A DNA stretch of 64,000 nt from Sphingobacterium sp. JB170 (GTDB lineage: Bacteria > Bacteroidota > Bacteroidia > Sphingobacteriales > Sphingobacteriaceae). Where the stretch lies: positions 186,001 to 250,000 of the forward strand of contig NZ_FUKU01000057.1 of NCBI RefSeq assembly GCF_900163865.1, written 5' to 3'. The notes under the pieces were generated by a model that worked only from the letters and a program-made list of their open reading frames with translations, made no database searches and was not told where the DNA came from. Position numbers and translations under genes: made by a program. Positions 1 to 7,373 of the stretch are shown in pieces (within the stretch, counting starts at the first letter, position 1; each line of letters begins with the position of its first letter).

Positions 1-1201
1 GTTCATTGAACTGCCAGTATAAGCTTGAATGTTTGGCATGCGGTTCTACACCAGTTAAAGATGCCTGAAAGGAAAGGCCGTTGATATCTTTTGGGGCTTG
101 CAGATTAGCGATATCGGTAAAGGTAGGCAACAAATCCCAAAATGCCCATGGGTCATCCACTTGCGAACCTGCATGAGCATTTCCAGGTACCTTTGCTATG
201 AATGGCACGCGAATCCCACCTTCATATAAATCTCTTTTTATTCCTCGTAAAGGGCCACCGCTGTTAAAAAATTCCGGATCGGCCCCTCCTTCTTTATGCG
301 GCCCATTGTCGCTGCTAAAAAAGATGTAGGTATCGTCCTCCAGTCCTAGGCTTTTTATCAAATCCACCACTCTTCCCACATCGGTATCCAACTTATTGAC
401 CATAGCAGCAAATGCCGCGTGAGGCTGCGCTTGGTTATTATAATTTCCTTTCTTTACATAAGGTGTTTCGGGCTCAAGCTTACTTGATCCATCTTCTTTT
501 TGGAATGCTTTCAGCAGGCTATCAGGCACGATGAGTTCAGCATGCGGCAGGGTAAATGGCAAGTATAAAAAAAATGGATTGTCTTTATTCTCCTTAATGA
601 AGGTAAGCGCTTTATTTGAAATTAAATCCTGCGTGTAGTCCGCATGGCTTACCTTCACAACTTGCGTTTTACCTGAACTAATTTCATAGAGACTATCCGT
701 ATAATAATTATGCGCATGGGATTGATCCAAGTAGCCGTAAAAATTATCAAACCCTTTCAGGTGGGGTGCGCCTTTGCTCTCCACATCACCTAATCCCCAT
801 TTACCAAACATACCTGTTTTGTAGCCGTCATCCTGTAAAATTTCAGCGATGGTGATGTCTTGCTCGCGCAGCGCACCCGTACCATCTTTGCCTTTTGCGT
901 TTCCTCGTACATAAGCGCTGCCCATATGCCGTCCGGTCATCAGCGCGCAACGAGACGGGGCGCAGACCGTACTGCCCGAATAGAACCGGGTGTACTTAAT
1001 TCCGTCGGCCGCCAATTGATCGATATTTGGCGTAACAAGCGGTGAGTTTGGGTTATATGCGCTAACGTCTCCATACCCCAAGTCATCGGCGAGGATAAAT
1101 ATGATATTCGGTTTACGCACTTTCTGCGTTTGCGCGTGCAGACTTTGGGTCAGTAAAATACTACTAACGATAAGGGTAAAAATGTGAATTTGCTTTTTCA
1201 T
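1..1201 (-). CDS. Type I (formylglycine) sulfatase, 3' end cut by window edge
   Basis: Reading the minus strand from the ATG at 1201 gives about 400 residues of an open frame that runs off the left edge. The first 23 residues form a signal peptide ending in LHAQ. Residues 31-45 carry the metal-binding start typical of sulfatases (PNIIFILADDLGYGD). C80 lies in CAPSR, the CxPSR signature whose Cys is converted to formylglycine in the exported Cys-type class. Later come FGKWGLG and SSDNGPH, also typical. The enzyme should hydrolyse sulfate esters of a polysaccharide in the periplasm; the substrate cannot be read. It lies 9 bp downstream of a SusD remnant in the same direction, so it once belonged to a SusC/SusD operon. 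An anaerobic or FGE-type maturase would be needed but is not in the window. Confidence 0.93.
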   Translation of the reverse strand, partial: MKKQIHIFTLIVSSILLTQSLHAQTQKVRKPNIIFILADDLGYGDVSAYNPNSPLVTPNIDQLAADGIKYTRFYSGSTVCAPSRCALMTGRHMGSAYVRGNAKGKDGTGALREQDITIAEILQDDGYKTGMFGKWGLGDVESKGAPHLKGFDNFYGYLDQSHAHNYYTDSLYEISSGKTQVVKVSHADYTQDLISNKALTFIKENKDNPFFLYLPFTLPHAELIVPDSLLKAFQKEDGSSKLEPETPYVKKGNYNNQAQPHAAFAAMVNKLDTDVGRVVDLIKSLGLEDDTYIFFSSDNGPHKEGGADPEFFNSGGPLRGIKRDLYEGGIRVPFIAKVPGNAHAGSQVDDPWAFWDLLPTFTDIANLQAPKDINGLSFQASLTGVEPHAKHSSLYWQFNE

Positions 1202-1210
1202 CTTTAATTT

Positions 1211-1378
1211 TTATTTCCCGTAATTGGGATTTTGCGTCAATTGATTATTATACTGAATTGCAAGCGAAGGAACGAGCCAAAGGTTATCGCGTGCAAAACT
1301 GAATTTTCGGTTATCTATTCTGCTGCCGTTTAGGTGAAATACATCCGTATTAAGAAATTTATCGGCAATATTCAACAT
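1211..1378 (-). pseudogene. C-terminal remnant of a SusD/RagB-family lipoprotein
   Basis: The minus frame from 1378 to the TAA at 1211 encodes 55 residues ending NLWLVPSLAIQYNNQLTQNP followed by NYGK. This is the standard end of SusD-like glycan-binding lipoproteins (LWPIP, then several residues, then L.QNPGY). A stop codon (TAA, 1379-1381) precedes it in frame. In another frame around 1385-1450 there is an ELPARKGICF stretch that resembles the ELAxEGxRxxD motif normally found some 100 residues from the C-terminus of SusD. No N-terminal half, lipobox or SusC follows upstream. I infer a large deletion plus frame decay that left the downstream sulfatase without its transporter pair. Confidence 0.75.
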
Positions 1379-1381
1379 TTA

Positions 1382-1917
1382 GCAAGAATGCGTATACTGT
1401 TTCTTCCAAAACAGATTCCTTTGCGAGCCGGAAGTTCGGCGGTGTACGCGCACAAGATCATCGGTTATGGGGTTCCACAGTTGATGTACTGCAACAAAAG
1501 TAGATCAGTAATATAAGCAAAGTTTTACCAAACTGTTTTCATAATTTTTTAAAAAACGTTCTCAGACTCATCCGGCCACTAGTTTTACGTACGCTGATAA
1601 TTTGAAAACACAAGGAACTTTACGTGAAACATCGGTGGGATATTTGTTCATTTATATTGAAATATGACAATGTACCTTCGCTTCAAATAACTATACGCAC
1701 GAAAAGATCAGAATTTACAACCTAGTGAAACATCATTTCATACTACGCTAATTATTAAGAAAATAGGGTTTTTAGCAAGTTATATAGCCTTATGTCCCAC
1801 CAAAACCTCCTTTTGAACCACAGTTTTGGTGAGATATAACTTCATCAAAAGTCAAAAGTAGTTCTATAAAAATCAATAATCATACGGTTACTTCTGCTAA
1901 AAGAACGTTAAAGGCTG
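1382..1917. other. Non-coding stretch with an inverted repeat
   Basis: I find no supported gene here. A 9-bp perfect inverted repeat, CACCAAAAC at 1798-1806 and GTTTTGGTG at 1823-1831, lies about 90 bp beyond the stop of the leftward isomerase gene. It could be a terminator, but no T-run follows on the minus strand. The left part may hold decayed SusD sequence. Confidence 0.5.
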
Positions 1918-3351
1918 CTAGCACACTTTTACCGATCGAATACCCAACAGCTTTGCAATCTTTTCTATTTTTGAACCCTGCAGCCCCAATCCCACTGCGC
2001 AGTGATGCGCAGGGCCGTGACTATTCCACTGTTGTGCAAAATTACGCGCGCCTATTGCAAACCGATAGCGGCTGTTGGTGTTTCCGATTTCAAGTATCGG
2101 ACCTTTGACCGACTCACCCTGGGCGAATAATAACATCAGCTCACCTCCGGCGTTCTCTACAACAGAAAGCAGGGTTACGGGACCAATTTTCACCTGCATC
2201 TCCACGGCTAACCCTTTACCAACTTTACCGTGGTAAACCTCAAGCGGCCGTACTTTTGTTTTTCCATTGGCAATTTTGATATGGCCCGGACCGTCGTGCC
2301 CCATTAATACAACGTCGTCTTGATAGTCAAGGGCATAATATTCGGTGAACGATCCACCAGCGCCCAGGGCGTCCATAATTTTCATGGCCTGTGCATTTTT
2401 AATCTCGTACTCTCCGGCCACCGGAATACCGCGCGCGGTAAGCAGCGATGTACCGAGTATGATGGATGTTATGGTGTCTTCGTTCTCTGTTTGAGGGACA
2501 CCTTTGTGGTAGTAAGCGATAGACCCAAGCTGATAGGTCTCCACCAGCTGGTCTAGCGCAATTGAAGTATATGCCGCGCGGGTTAATTCATCCTTTTCAC
2601 AATCGGGCCGAATATCAAATTGCCGGTAAAACTCTTCTACGCGAGCCTGGGCCAGCTCAGGGGTTATCTGCTTTCGTATCGCTGTCAATTCGTCGATCGG
2701 GAGTATCTCGATGTGACCGCCAAATGTTCCGAGCTGTTTTGTCAGATCTGTATAGATATCTAACATCCCCGAATAGTAGGTACCAATAGCGCCCATACGG
2801 TTAGAGGCCATCGTTTTTACGACTATGGCCGCAGCGATCCACTCGCTAACCTGCTGCCAACAGGGATCATTTTCATCCAACAGCCCGGTCACTTCATAGA
2901 AAGGCATGCCTAGACGGCTCATGAGATTGGCAATCTCGGGAACGGGGCAGGCGCCACAAAAGCGCAACCATTGCCCAGTCATCGCGCGGCGACTAGAGAG
3001 CTTATTAAAGTTTTGGTAATCGATCGCCCCCTGCGGGGAAAGGTTTAAGATTATAACGGGCACCTTAGCACGCTGCAAGATCGGCAGAAGTGTAGCCGAG
3101 AGCGAATAGGTCGAGCAGTGGACAAACACCAGGTCGATCTCTTTGCTGCGACAGAGGCTACCGACTTGAAAAGCGCGGTCGACATTATCAACGAGCCCGA
3201 AATTTAAGCAGTTTGCGCTAAATCCTCCAATCCGTGCCGACACGACTTCTAAATCCGTTTCTAGCAGGGCCTTTAACCCGTCGAATTGTTCCCAATATGC
3301 TTCTAGACCAATACCTAAAATGCCCACATGAAGTTGCTGCTTATATGCCAT
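1918..3351 (-). CDS. L-arabinose/L-fucose isomerase-like sugar isomerase
   Basis: This 477-residue cytoplasmic protein has the AraA/FucI isomerase layout: an N-terminal Rossmann-like half (VGILGIGLEAYW) and a C-terminal catalytic half. Candidate Mn2+ ligands are E314 in AGEYE, E337 in FTEYY, H352 in MGHDG and H449/H450 in GPAHH. Their order and spacing match E306, E333, H350 and H450 of E. coli AraA. Overall identity to true AraA looks low, so the sugar may be L-arabinose, L-fucose, L-rhamnose or another aldose. It is the last gene of a leftward set with an AraC regulator (106 bp upstream) and a GH106-like hydrolase. I infer that it processes the monosaccharide released by that hydrolase. The length fits the family. 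Confidence 0.8.
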   Translation of the reverse strand: MAYKQQLHVGILGIGLEAYWEQFDGLKALLETDLEVVSARIGGFSANCLNFGLVDNVDRAFQVGSLCRSKEIDLVFVHCSTYSLSATLLPILQRAKVPVIILNLSPQGAIDYQNFNKLSSRRAMTGQWLRFCGACPVPEIANLMSRLGMPFYEVTGLLDENDPCWQQVSEWIAAAIVVKTMASNRMGAIGTYYSGMLDIYTDLTKQLGTFGGHIEILPIDELTAIRKQITPELAQARVEEFYRQFDIRPDCEKDELTRAAYTSIALDQLVETYQLGSIAYYHKGVPQTENEDTITSIILGTSLLTARGIPVAGEYEIKNAQAMKIMDALGAGGSFTEYYALDYQDDVVLMGHDGPGHIKIANGKTKVRPLEVYHGKVGKGLAVEMQVKIGPVTLLSVVENAGGELMLLFAQGESVKGPILEIGNTNSRYRFAIGARNFAQQWNSHGPAHHCAVGLGLQGSKIEKIAKLLGIRSVKVC

Positions 3352-3457
3352 AAAGAAGATAATTTAATTCACGATTTATAAATGCTACTACGAATATAGG
3401 GGCGGGCGGGAGACTATAGCCTAACTAAAATGACATATATACGGTATATTTTGGCAT

Positions 3458-4357
3458 TTACGCATTTGCGTGAGTCACGCAGTAGGCTTGCTTGAATGCG
3501 AGTGGTGATAGTCCCGTTTTTTGTCTAAAAAATTTAGAGAAATAGTTTTCCGACTCAAAATTTAGCTCATAGGCTATCTCTTTAACCCGCTTATCGGAAT
3601 ATAAAAGAAGACTTTTAGCACGCTCGATCTTTAACTGATTCAGGTATTGTCCGGGCGCAAGGCCCGTATGTTTTTTGAATATCTTGCGAAAGTGCGAATA
3701 ACCCGTTTGCAGCTTCGCGGCTACCTCTTGGATAGCCGTTTTGCTCTGCGCCAGTTCCCGAATCAGAACCTTAGCCTTTTGCACCAGCTGCTGCTGGTCA
3801 CCTCGCTCATCAGTCAAGGTACGCTGCCTGCTCAAGGCAAACACGAGCCCAAGAAGATGCACAACCATCCCTGCGACCAATGGCTGATAGCCGGGTAACT
3901 CCGAGCGCGTATGAGCCATGATTCCCTCATACAAACTAATGATGTCCGGATGCGCGCCTGTAACGATCAACGGCGCCCGTCTATCAAACAGAGAACTGCC
4001 CACAACGGAATCGGCAAGATGTCCTTTAAATCCCGCCCAGTATTCTACCCATCCGGTACTCGGGTCTGGCCGGTAACGGTGCCATTCACCAGGAAATAGT
4101 AATATAATGGTACCGCCCTCTATATTTTGGGGGCCGGAGCTGCCCGATTCAAAAATGCCCTTTCCTTGCGAAATATAGATCAATTGGTATTCTCGCAATA
4201 TACGTCCGTTTTGCCACTTAAATTCATAGGCCTCGGGATGCTTGGCAGCAGGATAAACATCGGTACTATAAATCTGTCCGCACCCGACATTTAGCAATGT
4301 CATACCCCATTTATTATCCAGCTCGCTAGTGGGTAAATATTTGTTATAATTCTCCAT
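3458..4357 (-). CDS. AraC-family transcriptional regulator
   Basis: The 299-residue protein has an N-terminal cupin-like sensor part (about residues 20-150, with FPGEWHRYRPD, a common AraC arabinose-binding-domain segment). The C-terminal double helix-turn-helix spans about 195-290 and ends with the family signature (AYELNFESENYFSKFFRQ, then KTGLSP). Genes of this type bind a sugar and activate a neighbouring catabolic operon. It lies between a GH106-like hydrolase (33 bp upstream) and a sugar isomerase in the same direction, so autoregulation of this small operon is likely. No signal peptide or membrane segment is present. Confidence 0.93.
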   Translation of the reverse strand: MENYNKYLPTSELDNKWGMTLLNVGCGQIYSTDVYPAAKHPEAYEFKWQNGRILREYQLIYISQGKGIFESGSSGPQNIEGGTIILLFPGEWHRYRPDPSTGWVEYWAGFKGHLADSVVGSSLFDRRAPLIVTGAHPDIISLYEGIMAHTRSELPGYQPLVAGMVVHLLGLVFALSRQRTLTDERGDQQQLVQKAKVLIRELAQSKTAIQEVAAKLQTGYSHFRKIFKKHTGLAPGQYLNQLKIERAKSLLLYSDKRVKEIAYELNFESENYFSKFFRQKTGLSPLAFKQAYCVTHANA

Positions 4358-4390
4358 TTTATCTACTGATCCGTAAATCGGGTTTTTTCG

Positions 4391-6541
4391 TTATTTTTCA
4401 ATTAAAAACAGGGATTTAAAGGGCGCTAGCTCAACCTGCACGCGGGTCGTTTTCCCGCCCCAGGAGATGCCGCGAGGTTCCTGGATAATCTCGCCGGTAT
4501 GCGGGTCCCAGCTCGAAAGCGCAAACTCCCCCTGCAAGACAAAAGTAGCCGTTTTGTTTTCCGCTGTAGGATTGGCTAGAAACAGCTGGCGCTTGCCTCC
4601 AAATTCCTTTTGAATTACGGGCAGCGGGTCGTGCTCAAATTTCAATAGAAAAGGGCTATGGACTTGACCCATCACCATTTTCAGCTGCGCCACACTTGCG
4701 CTGGAGACGAAGTGTACCGTATTAAGTGTCAACATTTTATCTACCAGGGCTACTAGTCGCTCATTATCCGTGCGCAGCGTTGCCTTTTTGGGCAGGCGGC
4801 TGGAGAATATCACCGTTCCTCCGGCCTGCGCAAAGTGGTAGAGCTTGTTTAAGTTACTCCAGCTGATTGTCGTTGTAGCAGGAACAATTACAACGGTAAA
4901 ATCATTGTGCTGCCTTTTATTGTTGAGCCGTAAACGGCCATGATCTACTTGGCACTGCTGCTCGAGCACCTCGGGGTGTAGAAACATATGATCGTACCCC
5001 AAGCTATCGAATAGATTAACGCTAATATCGATATAATCTAGGTACGGAAGTTCAACTCCCCCTTGGTAGAAATCCAGTGGTCCATCGAAGCGATGATCTG
5101 CCTGCATGCTCTCGATGGGGTACACAATGGCTATATCGCCTAACCATCGACCATCGTTTTGTAGCACTGTATTAAGCCGCGTGAGGTAGTCATTAAATCC
5201 GCGCAGACTATCCGCGTATACAGGATTGCGCAAGGACAGCTCAGGAAGGAAAACAACATCTTGATCATCATACCAAACAGCGTGTGGAATTAATGTATTG
5301 ATGCCTTTAGCGTACTGTTCCATCGCTATAGCGTATATCTGGTTCCAGCTTATGTTACCCATGGCGCCATATGTCTCGGACATTACGCGATATTTGTCCC
5401 AATTGTATGCGGCCGAGCTAATTAGTTTATAGAATCGTTCTGCCGGCCGATCGCCCCCAATTTTATCAATCCCTGGTGCATCAAGGTATTTAAAGGCTTT
5501 CATAAAATCTCCAGAGGTACCCACGGCGTTTAAAACCTCTTCGTTGTCCAGGTGCCCCGTCGCGTAAAGACCGTGCTCGTTACTCCAGTCGTTAACCTTC
5601 TTGATATATCCACTGGCGAACAGTTCGGATCGAAAGGCGAATAAGTAATTTCTAGCCTCGGCGGTCTGGGGCCCGATATCGTACCATAACGCCGGATATA
5701 GCAGCGCGGGGCTAAAGCCGTGCCTTTTCTCGAATTTCTCATTGAATGCTGGTGTCCAGGTACGCCCTTCTCCGTAATACATTGTCGGCTCATCGAAAAA
5801 TGTAGCGTCCACCACCTCCCCAAAGTAAGGCTCAAACCGCTTAAAATACTGCTCATGGGTCATCTCGATGTACAGCTCGGCGGCCGTGGGGTCGAGGTAA
5901 TCTACGATCGAATTACCCGCATCAACGCAGTGGAAAGCCATTACCTTCCAATCTCCTTTAGGTACCGTCCAGTGTAGGACTCCGTCGCTAACGTTTTTTA
6001 TCAAATCCAGACGCTGCAAAGTAAGGGTATCCATCGCTACAATCGCCATAAGGCCTTTTTGTTCAAGACTCACGCTATAGCTTCCTGCCATCTTCGGGAT
6101 AAATTCTGTTTTGTCCAGCCTCTTATTGGTTAGCTCCGGGTAGCGCAGCTTAAAGCGGCCTACACCATCCCCATTAATATCGCCAGCTGTGCCGCTGGGA
6201 AACCCATATTCATCGTATATATGCAGCTTAGCGCCCAGCTGCCGCGCCTGCTCCAGGCTCGCTCGGTACGCCTGAAAATAACCCTCACTCAGGTATTCGG
6301 GCATAAAATCTTTACCGAACGGCAAAATGCTTACCCCACCATATCCGGCCTCCTGTATCTGCTTTAATTGTGATCTGATTTCTGCGGGAACCACAGTTGT
6401 ATTGTTCCAGAACCAAAGCGGAATAGGGCGGTACTGGTTAGGCAAAGCTTTGAAAGCGCTTTCCATTTTATTTAAAACCTGCGCTGATATAGTCCAGTTG
6501 AAGCCAGCAAACAGCGCAATAAAAAGTAACAAATATTTCAT
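4391..6541 (-). CDS. Secreted GH106-like glycoside hydrolase (possible alpha-L-rhamnosidase)
   Basis: This 716-residue protein starts with a signal peptide (residues 1-20, ending TISAQ). It then shows the N-terminal barrel pattern of GH106-like enzymes: RPIPLWFWNN at 38-47, EAGYGGVSILPF at 64-75, YDEYGFPSGTAG at 109-120 and FFDEPT at 248-253, where E251 is a candidate catalytic acid. The C-terminus is a short beta-sandwich. Bona fide GH106 rhamnosidases are usually above 1000 residues, so this is a short relative and the substrate is uncertain. The following AraC regulator and sugar isomerase suggest that a deoxy- or pentose sugar is released and consumed. It acts in the periplasm or outside the cell. 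Confidence 0.75.
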   Translation of the reverse strand: MKYLLLFIALFAGFNWTISAQVLNKMESAFKALPNQYRPIPLWFWNNTTVVPAEIRSQLKQIQEAGYGGVSILPFGKDFMPEYLSEGYFQAYRASLEQARQLGAKLHIYDEYGFPSGTAGDINGDGVGRFKLRYPELTNKRLDKTEFIPKMAGSYSVSLEQKGLMAIVAMDTLTLQRLDLIKNVSDGVLHWTVPKGDWKVMAFHCVDAGNSIVDYLDPTAAELYIEMTHEQYFKRFEPYFGEVVDATFFDEPTMYYGEGRTWTPAFNEKFEKRHGFSPALLYPALWYDIGPQTAEARNYLFAFRSELFASGYIKKVNDWSNEHGLYATGHLDNEEVLNAVGTSGDFMKAFKYLDAPGIDKIGGDRPAERFYKLISSAAYNWDKYRVMSETYGAMGNISWNQIYAIAMEQYAKGINTLIPHAVWYDDQDVVFLPELSLRNPVYADSLRGFNDYLTRLNTVLQNDGRWLGDIAIVYPIESMQADHRFDGPLDFYQGGVELPYLDYIDISVNLFDSLGYDHMFLHPEVLEQQCQVDHGRLRLNNKRQHNDFTVVIVPATTTISWSNLNKLYHFAQAGGTVIFSSRLPKKATLRTDNERLVALVDKMLTLNTVHFVSSASVAQLKMVMGQVHSPFLLKFEHDPLPVIQKEFGGKRQLFLANPTAENKTATFVLQGEFALSSWDPHTGEIIQEPRGISWGGKTTRVQVELAPFKSLFLIEK

Positions 6542-6904
6542 ACTATTTTCCTGGTAGCGGGTTATAATTCGATTCGTGGTAACACAAATTTAATACTCTC
6601 GAAAAATAACGGTTAACCTTAATTGGCATTTTTCATGTCCTTTTTGACATTAACGCAGTCCGTTAACTATTCTGTTCACGCAATCCACCGCTGTTTTTCA
6701 AGATGCATCCTAATATAAGAAAACCAAAGTTCGATCGGGCTACCGCTAAAAAAACATTACCTGGATTGCGCAAATAAACTTATATTTACCTAAGACCAAT
6801 AACATTTGCGGCGGCAGATTTATTTCTTGCGTGCAGGAGAGGGTTTCCTTCTGGCGCAGCAAGAGGCATAAAAATTGCAACTGGAAATAGAAAGCTAAAT
6901 ATAT
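6542..6904. promoter_or_regulatory. Upstream region of the GH106-like operon, with a possible minus-strand -7 box
   Basis: The plus-strand string CAAATTTA at 6585-6592 reads TAAATTTG on the minus strand, matching the Bacteroidota -7 consensus TAnnTTTG about 45 bp before the GH106-like start. No TTTG is visible at the -33 distance. The rest of this 363-bp divergent region has no gene I can support. Confidence 0.3.
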
Positions 6905-7090
6905 ATGAACGTAAAACGCACATTCGGAACGGTTCTCACTGTGCTGGGGATTGTTGGACTTATTTACACAGGATACGAGCTAATTAACAAAAGCACCGAC
7001 TATACGATGCTGATCGTGGTAGGTATTATTGGCCTTATATTCTTTTCTTCAGGTATTTCGCTGGTAAAAAACACCAAGGACGAAGCTTAA
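6905..7090 (+). CDS. Small two-helix membrane protein
   Basis: The 61-residue protein has two hydrophobic segments (about residues 8-24 and 33-54) separated by a short polar loop, and a charged tail KNTKDEA. It starts at an ATG preceded by A-rich sequence. Small inner-membrane proteins of this layout are common in Sphingobacteriaceae, but I do not know a function. It stands alone, about 280 bp before the phytase-linked receptor. The hydrophobic pattern makes a chance ORF unlikely. Confidence 0.65.
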   Translation: MNVKRTFGTVLTVLGIVGLIYTGYELINKSTDYTMLIVVGIIGLIFFSSGISLVKNTKDEA

Positions 7091-7344
7091 AAATACGCAA
7101 ATCCCTTTTGTGGCTTGCCCCTCCCCTTGCTATGGGGATTAGCTAAACACGGTTGCCCGGCTGCGGCAGCGCTTGACTTCCACGCTATTCGGTATAGACG
7201 AACAACCACATAATTTCTAGCCGCATGGAGTCAATACAGTCAGAAAAAGTCTTTCCGAGCTTTTCTTCTAGAGAAGCCATCAGGGTGTATCTTTTGTTAA
7301 TAAATTGATAATACCGGGTTAATAAACTTGTAAATTCCAATATA

Positions 7345-7352
7345 TACTTTTG
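7345..7352 (+). promoter_or_regulatory. Candidate -7 promoter element for the receptor-phytase pair
   Basis: TACTTTTG matches TAnnTTTG and lies 21 bp before the ATG at 7374. A clear TTTG at the -33 position is missing; the nearest TTG is at 7328-7330 and is too close. Confidence 0.4.
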
Positions 7353-7373
7353 GGGCAAACAACTATTAACCCC

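Noticed and set aside
7350..7373. TTG start that would extend the phytase-linked receptor by eight residues
   Set aside because: The ATG at 7374 begins exactly at a good signal peptide, and the TTG overlaps the candidate -7 box.
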